Positions 52,450 to 60,396 of a stretch of DNA of 62,500 nucleotides are shown here, piece by piece. This DNA is from Paenibacillus sp. V4I7 (lineage in GTDB: Bacteria; Bacillota; Bacilli; Paenibacillales; NBRC-103111). The notes below the pieces were generated by a model. The model had not been told where the DNA came from. It saw nothing but the letters and a program-made list of their open reading frames with translations, and ran no database searches. A program made the translations under genes and the position numbers. The stretch covers positions 7,597,501 to 7,660,000 of the forward strand of contig NZ_JAUSZD010000002.1 of assembly GCF_030817275.1 (NCBI RefSeq). Reading direction: 5' to 3'. Each line of letters opens with the position of its first letter. Positions within the stretch are counted from its first letter, which is position 1.

Positions 52450-52815
52450 ATGAACTACAGAAAGTTGAACCGCGATTCCAGTAATCGTAAAGCATTATTC
52501 CGTGATCTGGTAACAGATCTGTTCATACATGAACGCATCCAAACTACAGAAGCAAAAGCAAAAGAAATTCGTTCCATCGCTGAGAAGTTAATCACTCTTG
52601 CGAAGCGCGGAGATCTTCATGCACGCCGTCAGGTTGCTGCTTTTGTTCGTAGAGAAGCTGCAGACGAGAATCAAGATGCGATTCAAAAACTGTTCTCCGA
52701 TTTGGCTACTCGTTACTCCGAGCGTCCAGGTGGATACACTCGTATCCTTAAACTGGGACCACGCCGCGGTGACGCAGCACCAATGGTTTACCTAGAGCTA
52801 GTAGATCGCGCATAA
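52450..52815 (+). CDS. rplQ: 50S ribosomal protein L17
   Basis: 121 aa near the tunnel exit: MNYRKLNRDSSNRKALFRDL start, GGYTRILKLGPRRGDAAPM end. AGAAGGAGG precedes the ATG. Last gene of the superoperon. In Bacillus subtilis it is followed by ecfA1-ecfA2-ecfT, absent here. Confidence 0.98.
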   Translation: MNYRKLNRDSSNRKALFRDLVTDLFIHERIQTTEAKAKEIRSIAEKLITLAKRGDLHARRQVAAFVRREAADENQDAIQKLFSDLATRYSERPGGYTRILKLGPRRGDAAPMVYLELVDRA

Positions 52816-52826
52816 AGACGGTTGGG

Positions 52827-52869
52827 AAAGGGTGGACGGAATCGCTGATTCTGGTGAAGCCCTTTTTTT
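52827..52869 (+). terminator. Rho-independent terminator after rplQ
   Basis: AAAGGG with GCCCTTT as outer arms and GAATC with GATTC inside, followed by TTTTTTT. The stem is imperfect but well placed. Confidence 0.7.
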
Positions 52870-52938
52870 GCAGTCTTAGTACGCTCTCTAGAAGTGAATT
52901 TAGCTAAAGGCTAATCACCTAGATAGGAAGGATGACTC

Positions 52939-53715
52939 ATGGAGGAACAAGCCTTGAGAAATCTACGCTTTACCATAAGTTATGATGGGACCGCTTATTC
53001 AGGTTTTCAGATTCAGCCGAAAGCTGACACGATTCAATACCGTTTAGAGCAGGCTGTTTTCATGTTGACTGGTGAGAAGGTAAAAGTCATCTCATCCGGG
53101 CGTACAGATGCCGGTGTACACGCGAAAGCACAAGTTATTAATTTTAGCACGAATTCAAAGATTCCAGTGGAACGTTGGTGTTTAGCTCTAAATGCTAGAT
53201 TACCCAGAGATATCGTCGCTCATACCGCGGAAGAAGTCCTTCCTTCCTTTCATTCTCGCAAAGCCGCGAAACGCAAAACTTACTGCTTTTCAATTCGCTC
53301 GGCGCGCTTCCCTGATGTCTTTCACCGCAACTATGAATACCATCATCCTACGCATTTGAATGTGGAAGCCATGAGAGAGGCGCTCCCTTGCTTGCTAGGT
53401 GAGCATGATTTTACTTCGTTTTGTACGGTGAGAACAGATAAGGAAGTAAAGGTGAGAACCCTCTACGAGGTTCGTCTGGAGACGGAAGCTGACGAGTTGT
53501 CTACGACGGGGAAAATTGCCCGAATCCGATTAATCGTAACGGGTAATGGATTCCTTTATAACATGGTTAGGATCATCGCAGGAACGCTGATTCAGATTGG
53601 AGAAGGTAAGAGACCTAGCAGCGATATGCAGCGAATTCTTGAAGCTAGAGACCGATCTCAGGCAGGTCCTACGGCCGAAGCTATGGGTTTAACGTTATGG
53701 AGAGTCGACTATTAA
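52939..53715 (+). CDS. truA: TruA, tRNA pseudouridine(38-40) synthase
   Basis: Modifies uridines 38-40 of the anticodon stem. 258 aa; catalytic aspartate in SGRTDAGVHA, with YDGTAYSGFQ at the N-terminus and FLYNMVRIIAGTL near the end. AGGAAGGA precedes the ATG. Followed by rplM-rpsI as usual, but the ecf genes normally before it are missing. Confidence 0.96.
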   Translation: MEEQALRNLRFTISYDGTAYSGFQIQPKADTIQYRLEQAVFMLTGEKVKVISSGRTDAGVHAKAQVINFSTNSKIPVERWCLALNARLPRDIVAHTAEEVLPSFHSRKAAKRKTYCFSIRSARFPDVFHRNYEYHHPTHLNVEAMREALPCLLGEHDFTSFCTVRTDKEVKVRTLYEVRLETEADELSTTGKIARIRLIVTGNGFLYNMVRIIAGTLIQIGEGKRPSSDMQRILEARDRSQAGPTAEAMGLTLWRVDY

Positions 53716-53732
53716 AAAGCTTAAAACACTAC

Positions 53733-53761
53733 TTGCTTCTTATCGATGTTTCGTGTAAAAT
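53733..53761 (+). promoter_or_regulatory. Sigma-A promoter of rplM-rpsI
   Basis: TTGCTT (53733-53738), 17 nt and TAAAAT (53756-53761), giving a ~120-nt leader. Confidence 0.75.
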
Positions 53762-53767
53762 ATAACT

Positions 53768-53830
53768 TGGCGTTTCGTGATCGGCTACCCCACAGCCCCT
53801 GATCACAAATGGCCGTCAACCATCCATCAT
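53768..53830 (+). promoter_or_regulatory. Probable L13-type ribosomal-protein leader
   Basis: TGATCGGCT (53778-53786) pairs with AGCC and GATCA (53794-53805) around a CCCCAC loop, followed by GGCCGTCAACC. The placement and look fit the L13 leader of Firmicutes, an autoregulatory element before rplM, but I could not compare it with the family model. Confidence 0.55.
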
Positions 53831-53886
53831 TTATGTAAATTAACAATAATAATTATGTATTGAGATATATTTTAGGAGGATTAAGC

Positions 53887-54324
53887 ATGCGCACCACATA
53901 TATGGCTAAGCCAAATGAAGTAGAGCGTAAATGGTACATTGTTGACGCTGCAGGCCAAACACTTGGCCGTCTTGCAAGTGAAGTTGCTAGCATTATCCGC
54001 GGTAAGCACAAACCGGAGTTCACTCCACACGTAGATACTGGCGATTTCGTTGTTGTTATCAATGCTTCCCAAATTAAGCTAACTGGTAAGAAAATGCAAA
54101 ACAAAATGTACTACCGTCACTCTTTATACCAAGGTGGTTTAAAAGTGACTTCTGCTCAGGATTTGCTGAACAGCAAACCTGATCGCATGATCGAGTTTGC
54201 CGTACACGGTATGCTTCCTAAGAACCGTCTTGGCGACAGCTTGAAAACTAAGCTTAAAGTCTACGGTGGAGCAGAGCATCCACATCAAGCACAACTACCA
54301 GAAGTCTGGAATCTTCGCGGATAA
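53887..54324 (+). CDS. rplM: 50S ribosomal protein L13
   Basis: 145 aa early assembly protein: RKWYIVDAAGQTLGRLAS and the conserved VHGMLPKNRLGDSLKTKLKVY. The ATG at 53887 follows TTAGGAGG; the upstream in-frame start at 53860 has no such site. Confidence 0.97.
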   Translation: MRTTYMAKPNEVERKWYIVDAAGQTLGRLASEVASIIRGKHKPEFTPHVDTGDFVVVINASQIKLTGKKMQNKMYYRHSLYQGGLKVTSAQDLLNSKPDRMIEFAVHGMLPKNRLGDSLKTKLKVYGGAEHPHQAQLPEVWNLRG

Positions 54325-54342
54325 TATAAGGAGGACTGTTTC

Positions 54343-54735
54343 GTGGCACAAGTTCAATATTATGGAACGGGTCGTCGTAAACACTCGGTAGCGCGCGTGC
54401 GCTTAGTACCGGGTGAAGGACGCATCATTATCAATAAACGTGATCTAGACGAGTATTTCGGTCTAGAAACTTTGAAGCTGATCGTTAAACAACCTTTGAC
54501 ATTAACTGAGACTGTCGGTAAATACGATGTTCTAGTTCTTGCAAATGGTGGTGGAATCAGCGGACAAGCTGGAGCGATTCGTCACGGGATTTCCCGTGCA
54601 TTGCTGAAAGCTGATCCGGAATACCGTGGATCCCTGAAAAAAGCAGGTTTCTTAACACGTGATTCCCGTATGAAAGAGCGTAAAAAATATGGATTGAAAG
54701 CCGCTCGTCGCGCTCCTCAATTCTCCAAACGTTAA
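54343..54735 (+). CDS. rpsI: 30S ribosomal protein S9
   Basis: 130 aa; its C-terminal tail (APQFSKR) contacts P-site tRNA. GTGRRKHSVARVRLVPGEG start. The start is GTG at 54343 after AAGGAGGAC. Confidence 0.97.
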   Translation: MAQVQYYGTGRRKHSVARVRLVPGEGRIIINKRDLDEYFGLETLKLIVKQPLTLTETVGKYDVLVLANGGGISGQAGAIRHGISRALLKADPEYRGSLKKAGFLTRDSRMKERKKYGLKAARRAPQFSKR

Positions 54736-54761
54736 GATTGTGCGCCTTTGGCGCTCAAGAG

Positions 54762-54796
54762 AAGCCTTTCCTGCATTTTGCTGGAAAGGCTTTTTA
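54762..54796 (+). terminator. Rho-independent terminator after rpsI
   Basis: AAGCCTTTCC pairs with GGAAAGGCTT, with GCA/TGC inside, followed by TTTTTATTTTT. Confidence 0.93.
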
Positions 54797-54874
54797 TTTT
54801 TGTGTCATTGCAAGAGTTAGACCAATAAAATATATGGATTTTAACGAAGTTAATACCAAAATGATAAAAAGTAA

Positions 54875-54902
54875 TTGACACAAAGAAGAACTCAGCTATA
54901 AT
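54875..54902 (+). promoter_or_regulatory. Strong sigma-A promoter of cysH-sat
   Basis: A perfect TTGACA (54875-54880), 16 nt and a perfect TATAAT (54897-54902). The leader is only ~50 nt, too short for a SAM (S-box) riboswitch such as precedes cysH in Bacillus subtilis. Such a strong core promoter suggests repressor control. Confidence 0.88.
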
Positions 54903-54957
54903 TAAATATAAATCATACAATAACAGTCGGGATTATAAACTTTAGGAGGTATTTAAT

Positions 54958-55650
54958 ATGAATCTCTTTGAAAAAGAAGCTTTTGTAACGAAAGCCGCTG
55001 AAGAATTCGAAAATCAATCACCAGAAGCGATTTTGAAACTTGCCGTTGACACATTCTCAAGCTTAACACTTGCATGCAGTTTTGGTGCAGAAGATGTTGT
55101 GCTTGTTGATATGCTGCAAAAAATTAATCCGAATGTTGATATCTTTTACTTGGATACAAACGTTCATTTCGCTGAAACCTATGAGACAAGAGATCGCCTA
55201 GAACAGCATTATGGTACTAAATTTGTTCAGGTATTGCCAAAGCTTACACTTGATGAACAAGCTGATAAATTCGGCGATGAGCTATGGAAAAGCGATGCTA
55301 ACCAATGCTGTAACATTCGAAAAGTTGATCCATTAACGGATATCCTTAAAAATTATGATGCTTGGATCACAGGAATTCGCCGCGACCAAGCCCCTACTCG
55401 TGCAAATGCTAAAAAAGTGGAATATGACGTGAAATTTGGATTGATCAAATTTAATCCTCTTGCTGGTTGGACTTCGGAAGATGTGTGGAATTACATTCGT
55501 GAAAATGATGTTATCTACAATCCTTTACATGATCGTAACTTCCCGAGTATCGGCTGTACACATTGTACGCGTCCTGTAGCTGAAGGTGAAGACCCACGTG
55601 CGGGTCGTTGGGCTAGTATTGAAAAAACAGAATGCGGACTTCATAAATAA
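54958..55650 (+). CDS. cysH: CysH, adenylyl-sulfate (APS) reductase
   Basis: Reduces APS (adenosine 5'-phosphosulfate) to sulfite using thioredoxin. 230 aa: the PP-loop region CSFGAEDVVLVDM, the double-cysteine motifs NQCCNIRK and CTHC that bind a [4Fe-4S] cluster (hence APS rather than PAPS preference), and the catalytic cysteine in ECGLHK at the C-terminus. AGGAGGT precedes the ATG. With sat it gives the route from sulfate to sulfite without an APS kinase; sulfite reductase is not in the window. Confidence 0.94.
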   Translation: MNLFEKEAFVTKAAEEFENQSPEAILKLAVDTFSSLTLACSFGAEDVVLVDMLQKINPNVDIFYLDTNVHFAETYETRDRLEQHYGTKFVQVLPKLTLDEQADKFGDELWKSDANQCCNIRKVDPLTDILKNYDAWITGIRRDQAPTRANAKKVEYDVKFGLIKFNPLAGWTSEDVWNYIRENDVIYNPLHDRNFPSIGCTHCTRPVAEGEDPRAGRWASIEKTECGLHK

Positions 55651-55684
55651 TAATTAGAAATAGATATTATGGAGGTGCTCCGTA

Positions 55685-56857
55685 ATGACAACGATTAAAC
55701 CTCATGGTGGGAAGTTAATTAACCGCTTGGTTCCAGCAGAACAAAGAGAAGAGCTTCTGAAACGTGCAGCATTATTGAAACAAATACGTGTCAATTCTTG
55801 GACTATTTCTGACCTGGATCTGATTGGGGTAGGTGCATTTTCACCATTAGTTGGATTCCTCGACGAGAAAAACTATACTTCAGTTGTGGAGACAATGCGC
55901 CTAACTGATGGAATCGTATGGAGCATTCCAGTTACCTTATCTATTGACCCTGAAGTTGCAGCTTCCATCACTATCGACGAGCAAGTAGCACTTGTTGGTG
56001 AAGATGATGATGTGATATATGCTATACTGGATGCGACTAGTATCTATAAAGTTGATCAAAAAAATGAAGCAATTAAGATCTTTAAAACAGATGACATGGC
56101 TCACCCTGGTGTAGATAAACTGTTCTCGCGTTCTTCTACGAATATCGGAGGACCTATTCAGCTGCTTAACCGTCCAAAGCCTAAGAAGTTTGAAGAATTT
56201 TACTTTGATCCATCTGAAACACGTCGCATTTTTGCGGAAAATGGTTGGAAAACAGTGGTTGGCTTCCAAACACGTAATCCCGTACACCGTGCTCACGAAT
56301 ACATTCAAAAGTCGGCAATGGAAATCGTAGATGCACTCTTCCTCAATCCTCTTGTAGGTGAGACCAAATCCGATGACATCTCTGCAGATGTTCGTATGAA
56401 GAGTTATCTGGTGTTGCTTGAAAACTACTATCCGAAGGATCGTACTTTCTTAGGTGTATACCCAGCTGCTATGCGTTACGCAGGACCTCGTGAGGCGATT
56501 CTACACGCAATTGTGCGTAGAAACTATGGATGTACTCATTTCATCGTAGGACGCGATCACGCGGGTGTTGGCGATTACTACGGCACGTATGAAGCACAAG
56601 AGATTTTCAGTAATTTTACGGCTGAAGAAATTGGGATTACTCCGTTATTCTTTGAGCACAGCTTCTTCTGTACGAAATGTGGCAATATGGCATCTAGCAA
56701 AACTTGTCCGCATGATAAGTCCCACCATATGCACCTCTCCGGCACTAAGGTTCGTGGATTGCTTAGAGACGGTCAATGCCCGCCTCCGGAGTTCACACGT
56801 CCTGAGGTTGCCCAGGTTCTTATTGAGGGTCTAAGAGACCCTGAATATCAAGTTTAA
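55685..56857 (+). CDS. sat: Sat, sulfate adenylyltransferase (ATP sulfurylase)
   Basis: Makes APS from sulfate and ATP, the step before CysH. 390 aa, monofunctional homo-oligomer type: active-site motifs QTRNPVHRAHE and GRDHAGVGDYY, and a cysteine/histidine cluster (CTKCGNMASSKTCPHD) that probably binds zinc. No fused APS kinase. TGGAGGTG precedes the ATG. Its terminator overlaps the start region of cwlD. Confidence 0.95.
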   Translation: MTTIKPHGGKLINRLVPAEQREELLKRAALLKQIRVNSWTISDLDLIGVGAFSPLVGFLDEKNYTSVVETMRLTDGIVWSIPVTLSIDPEVAASITIDEQVALVGEDDDVIYAILDATSIYKVDQKNEAIKIFKTDDMAHPGVDKLFSRSSTNIGGPIQLLNRPKPKKFEEFYFDPSETRRIFAENGWKTVVGFQTRNPVHRAHEYIQKSAMEIVDALFLNPLVGETKSDDISADVRMKSYLVLLENYYPKDRTFLGVYPAAMRYAGPREAILHAIVRRNYGCTHFIVGRDHAGVGDYYGTYEAQEIFSNFTAEEIGITPLFFEHSFFCTKCGNMASSKTCPHDKSHHMHLSGTKVRGLLRDGQCPPPEFTRPEVAQVLIEGLRDPEYQV

Positions 56858-56862
56858 GCAAG

Positions 56863-56892
56863 GTATATTTGTCCACCCTGTCCCATATAGAT
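56863..56892 (+). promoter_or_regulatory. Candidate sigma-E promoter of cwlD
   Basis: GTATATT (56863-56869), 14 nt and CATATAGA (56884-56891) resemble the sigma-E consensus (KMATATT, 14 nt, CATACANT) at most positions. The start would fall near 56898, in the loop of the hairpin at 56873-56921. Sigma-E control of cwlD is known in Bacillus; here it is inferred. Confidence 0.55.
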
Positions 56893-56928
56893 GTTACAGA
56901 GTCTATGGGGAACAGAGGTGGATTTTTT
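56873..56928 (+). terminator. Terminator of sat that contains the cwlD ribosome-binding site
   Basis: CCACC, CTGT, CCCAT and AGA (56873-56891) pair with TCT, ATGGG, ACAG and GGTGG (56902-56921) around a 10-nt loop; ATTTTTT follows and the cwlD ATG comes next. The 3' arm includes the cwlD Shine-Dalgarno GAGGTGG, so the folded form would both stop transcription and hide the site. Confidence 0.75.
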
Positions 56929-57684
56929 ATGCGCAAAAGGAAGAAGAGGCTGGTCGTCTGGCTGACTTTTAACAGTAGTCTTAAGCTTGTTCTCTCGACC
57001 TTGCTGGTCGCACTTGTTGTTTTCATCTATGCCTATGAGCTGCCTGCAACGAAGACATGGTCGGATTGGAATTTACCTTTGTCAGGTAAAACAATTGCTC
57101 TGGATGCAGGTCATGGTGGACCTGATGGTGGTGCTGAGAGTAAGGAGGGAGTCGTTGAGAAAGATATCAATTTAGCGATTACGCTTCATCTAAGGGATTA
57201 TTTGCAACAGGCGGGTGCGTTAGTCATTATGACAAGGGAAACGGATACAGATTTGGCTTTACCCGGCACGAAAGGATATAGTAAAAGAAAAACGCAAGAT
57301 CTCCACAACCGTGCCGATCTCATTGATGAGAACAATGCGGATATGTTCCTTAGTGTGCACTTAAACAGTATACCTTCTCAGAAATGGAGAGGCGCACAAA
57401 CGTTCTATTATCCCAATAATTTGAATAACTCTAATTTAGCCACGCTCATTCAATTGGAATTAAAGAAAAACTTAGAGAATACCGATCGTGTTGCCAAGCC
57501 GGCAGACAAGACCGTTTACTTATTGAAAACGTTGAAAATTCCTAGTGCTCTTGTAGAAGTGGGTTTCCTTTCAAATCCAGAAGAAGCAAGATTGCTTTCG
57601 AATGAAAAGTATCAGAAGAAGGTGGCAGCATCTGTCTATCAAGGTATCTTAAGATTTTATGCTGGGGAAAAAGTGGGTTCTTAA
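56929..57684 (+). CDS. cwlD: CwlD, N-acetylmuramoyl-L-alanine amidase of the spore cortex
   Basis: In sporulation it cleaves stem peptides so that muramic-delta-lactam forms in the spore cortex, which germination enzymes need. 251 aa: a basic start and one membrane anchor (about residues 18-38), then an amidase_3 domain with zinc ligands in DAGHGGPDGG, KDINLAI (Glu) and SVHLNS, and the catalytic Glu in VEVGFLSNPEE. The ATG at 56929 lies 7 nt after GAGGTGG. In-frame codons upstream cross the terminator and are rejected. Confidence 0.92.
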   Translation: MRKRKKRLVVWLTFNSSLKLVLSTLLVALVVFIYAYELPATKTWSDWNLPLSGKTIALDAGHGGPDGGAESKEGVVEKDINLAITLHLRDYLQQAGALVIMTRETDTDLALPGTKGYSKRKTQDLHNRADLIDENNADMFLSVHLNSIPSQKWRGAQTFYYPNNLNNSNLATLIQLELKKNLENTDRVAKPADKTVYLLKTLKIPSALVEVGFLSNPEEARLLSNEKYQKKVAASVYQGILRFYAGEKVGS

Positions 57685-57692
57685 TCAAAATG

Positions 57693-57701
57693 TGTTATAA
57701 T
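57693..57701 (+). promoter_or_regulatory. Extended -10 promoter candidate of salA
   Basis: TGT then TATAAT (57693-57701) forms an extended -10 element, ~37 nt before the salA ribosome-binding site. No good -35 is visible. Confidence 0.5.
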
Positions 57702-57744
57702 TAAGGCCACAATTACAATGTCCGAATAAAGGTGTGGTGTGGCT

Positions 57745-58833
57745 ATGATAAATAAGGATCAACTATTAGAAGCGTTACAACCTCTTGTGGAACCTCATTA
57801 CAATAAAAGTGTTGTGGAACTTAATTTAGTTAGAGATGTTATGTTTAAAGAGGATAACGTATCTTTAAGCTTAATTGTCACAACCGAGGATGAGGCATTC
57901 AAGGAAAAAGCGAAGGTTTATATTCAGCAAACTTTAGGAAAATTGGGTGTAGCACAAGTACATATTCGTTTCAGACTCATGACTGATTATGAGCGTAATC
58001 AGATTAAAGATACGGTTCAACCGGCTGCCGAGAAGCAGACCCAACCCATCCAACCACCGATTCAACAACCTATATTGGGAGAAGCCTCGACAGTTGAGTT
58101 TATAGCCGTGGCAAGTGGCAAAGGTGGTGTGGGTAAATCAACTGTAACTGTTAACTTAGCCGTTGCCTTAGCTCGCCAAGGGAAAAAAGTTGGCATTATC
58201 GATGCTGATATATACGGCTTCAGTATACCTGATATGATGGGGATCGAAGAGCAACCGAAGCTTGTCGATAATGTTATTATGCCAGTTGAGAAATTTGGTG
58301 TAAAAGTAATTTCCATGGGCTTCTTTGTCCAAGATAATGCGCCTGTCGTTTGGCGTGGTCCTATGCTAGGGAAAATGCTGCGCAATTTCTTCAATGAAGT
58401 CAATTGGGGAGATGTTGAATACATCCTTCTGGATCTTCCTCCGGGAACAGGAGATGTAGCGCTAGATGTGCATCAGCTTATTCCGCAAAGTAAAGAAGTG
58501 ATTGTGACAACACCGCATGCCACAGCAGCCTTTGTTGCCGCTAGAGCTGGAGCGATGGCCATTCAAACAAACCATGAAATTCTAGGTATTGTGGAGAACA
58601 TGTCCTATTATGAATGCAAAGATGGCAGCATAGATTACGTATTCGGTAAGGGTGGTGGCGCTAAACTGGCGGAAGATTTGCACAGTGAATTATTAGCGCA
58701 GATTCCACTCGGAGCTCCCGATAATCATGTCTCGGAGATCGACTATTCGCCGTCTGTCTACAATTCAGATTCGAAAACTGGACAAATCTATTTAGACATG
58801 GCTGCGAATATCATTACAAAATTGGAAAAATAA
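57745..58833 (+). CDS. salA: SalA/Mrp-type P-loop ATPase
   Basis: Mrp/NBP35-family ATPase; the Bacillus homologue SalA represses scoC, and Mrp proteins elsewhere carry Fe-S clusters. 362 aa: an N-terminal MIP18-like domain (~1-85), a Gln/Pro linker, then the deviant Walker A SGKGGVGKSTVTVN and GIIDADIYG. The usual CxxC before the C-terminal end is absent (ENMSYYECKDGSIDYVFGKG), as in SalA, so cluster binding is doubtful. The ATG at 57745 follows AGGTGTGG. It sits between cwlD and gerD as in Bacillus. Confidence 0.88.
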   Translation: MINKDQLLEALQPLVEPHYNKSVVELNLVRDVMFKEDNVSLSLIVTTEDEAFKEKAKVYIQQTLGKLGVAQVHIRFRLMTDYERNQIKDTVQPAAEKQTQPIQPPIQQPILGEASTVEFIAVASGKGGVGKSTVTVNLAVALARQGKKVGIIDADIYGFSIPDMMGIEEQPKLVDNVIMPVEKFGVKVISMGFFVQDNAPVVWRGPMLGKMLRNFFNEVNWGDVEYILLDLPPGTGDVALDVHQLIPQSKEVIVTTPHATAAFVAARAGAMAIQTNHEILGIVENMSYYECKDGSIDYVFGKGGGAKLAEDLHSELLAQIPLGAPDNHVSEIDYSPSVYNSDSKTGQIYLDMAANIITKLEK

Positions 58834-58837
58834 TAGA

Positions 58838-58868
58838 AAGGGCATACGGAGTCCGTATGCCTTTTTTC
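58838..58868. terminator. Bidirectional terminator between salA and gerD
   Basis: AAGGGCATACGGA and TCCGTATGCCTT form a near-perfect stem with A and T runs on both sides, serving the converging salA and gerD. Confidence 0.93.
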
Positions 58869-58905
58869 TTTCCTTATAAGATTCAGAGGAGCTGGAGTCA
58901 TCCTT

Positions 58906-59625
58906 TTAACTGCCTTCCTTTTCTTCGCCTCCCTCATCTTTCTTTTTCTCTCCGCCGCCACCTTCTTCTTTCTTTTTAGCATTCTTTGCCGTAGGCATTT
59001 CATCAGGTTTACTTTGTTGTTCTATGGCTGACTTAAGAAGATCAACCATATGTGCACGGAACAATGGACTCTGGATTGATTCTTCCATAACTGTATTCAT
59101 TTGCTGGCGATAGGCTGCTGTTTTCATGACATCTAGCATCATCTTTTCATATTCCGGGTTTTTCATAACATCAACGAGTGATTTTTGATACTCTGGATCC
59201 TTTAGCAACTCTTTGAACATCTGTTTAGTCTCTTTTTGGATAGCCTTAGCAAAATCGCCGGCAAATTTAGGGTCTTTCATCATATCGGTGAGGAACATGT
59301 TATTCTCTTTTGCTGTCAGAACATCCTTGACTGCCATCTGCAGCTGCAAAGATTCATTCGCAGACAGAAGCTTGATTTGAGATTGACCAGCCACACCATT
59401 TGCCCCTACATCACCAGCCATTATACTGCGGTTTGCAGCACTAATCGCTTTCTTACCATCCTCTGACTTCAGAATATCAAGAATCATAGTCTTTTGCTCT
59501 TTATACGTGTTAGCTTGAGATTGACCTTGACCTTGTTGTGAATTATCTGCTCCACACGAGGCGAGAAGCAAAGCGATAGAAATCAGTGGTAGGACTTGCA
59601 GCTTTCTGAGCTTAGTTATTAACAT
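58906..59625 (-). CDS. gerD: GerD, spore germination lipoprotein
   Basis: Inner-membrane lipoprotein that clusters germinant receptors into the germinosome. 239 aa: signal peptide with lipobox LLASC (lipidated C24), then the helical core with repeated DPxY/NPEY motifs (LKDPEYQKSLVDVMKNPEYEKM), and a 28-residue tail made almost only of Lys, Glu and Gly. GGGAGC precedes the ATG. A CATACTA sequence (59660-59666, - strand) resembles a forespore sigma-G -10 box, but no good -35 was found. Divergent from kbaA. Confidence 0.92.
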   Translation of the reverse strand: MLITKLRKLQVLPLISIALLLASCGADNSQQGQGQSQANTYKEQKTMILDILKSEDGKKAISAANRSIMAGDVGANGVAGQSQIKLLSANESLQLQMAVKDVLTAKENNMFLTDMMKDPKFAGDFAKAIQKETKQMFKELLKDPEYQKSLVDVMKNPEYEKMMLDVMKTAAYRQQMNTVMEESIQSPLFRAHMVDLLKSAIEQQSKPDEMPTAKNAKKKEEGGGGEKKKDEGGEEKEGS

Positions 59626-59698
59626 AAAAGCATGCTCCCTTCCCTTTCTTAATAGTTGTTAGTATGTGTGGTTCGGGATAGATTATAAGGGCCATTCA

Positions 59699-59728
59699 TT
59701 GGCTTTTTATCGTAAACGTTGGTACAAT
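59699..59728 (+). promoter_or_regulatory. Sigma-A promoter candidate of kbaA
   Basis: TTGGCT (59699-59704), 18 nt and TACAAT (59723-59728). Confidence 0.55.
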
Positions 59729-59763
59729 TAACAATTAGAGTTGAAGTATGGAGGTAATTGATC

Positions 59764-60360
59764 TTGACGCTGCGGAAGTGGTTTCACTTATTTTGGACAA
59801 CACTGTTATTAGGAATGATTGTATCTATAGTAATTGGACTCATCTTACAATATTCCGACAAAGAATTTTCGGTTATGGGGTTATCGGCAGTAGGATTTAA
59901 TGTAGTAAATATGTTACTTGGTGGTGCGACCATAAGCGTTCTGAGTCAAATGGGCTTTTTTGCTTATCTGATTGTCAGGTTCATTGTTGCAGGTATCATT
60001 CGCTCCAAGACGGTATGGGATCTTATACAATTGTCTGTTGTCATTGTTGTCCTATTTGACCTCGTATATCTCAGGATGACTAATTTTGAGGGTACAGGAT
60101 CCGTTTTAAGCTACTCCGTTTTACCTGCAATCATATTAGTGATTTCCATAGCAATTGCTTATTGGAAGGTAAAGATGACGAATCGGAACGCTTTTATCCC
60201 GACATTGTTCTTTATGTGCGCTGTATCTGTTCTTGAAGCCGTACCTGCATTAAAGCTAGATAACGCTGCATCAAGTCTATTTATGTTGGCTCCATTGCTT
60301 GTTTGTAATGCATGGCAAATATTGATTCTACATAAAATATTGGATAACAAAAAGAGCTAA
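59764..60360 (+). CDS. kbaA: KbaA, activator of the KinB sporulation pathway
   Basis: Integral membrane protein needed for KinB kinase activity upstream of Spo0A in Bacillus. 198 aa with about six hydrophobic segments and few charged residues; the end (APLLVCNAWQILILHKIL) matches the family as I recall it. The start TTG at 59764 lies 8 nt after GAGGT; the TTG at 59758 is too close. It lies in the conserved gerD-kbaA-pdaB order, transcribed away from gerD. Confidence 0.88.
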   Translation: MTLRKWFHLFWTTLLLGMIVSIVIGLILQYSDKEFSVMGLSAVGFNVVNMLLGGATISVLSQMGFFAYLIVRFIVAGIIRSKTVWDLIQLSVVIVVLFDLVYLRMTNFEGTGSVLSYSVLPAIILVISIAIAYWKVKMTNRNAFIPTLFFMCAVSVLEAVPALKLDNAASSLFMLAPLLVCNAWQILILHKILDNKKS

Positions 60361-60377
60361 TAAAATTAGCTCTTTTT
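60350..60377. terminator. Bidirectional terminator between kbaA and pdaB
   Basis: AAAGAGCTAAT and ATTAGCTCTTT form a perfect 11-bp stem with loop AAA and flanking A and T runs. Confidence 0.93.
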
Positions 60378-60396
60378 TGAATCTGAGCATAGCTCA

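Noticed and set aside
54903..54957. SAM riboswitch before cysH
   Set aside because: The leader is only ~50 nt and shows no S-box motifs.
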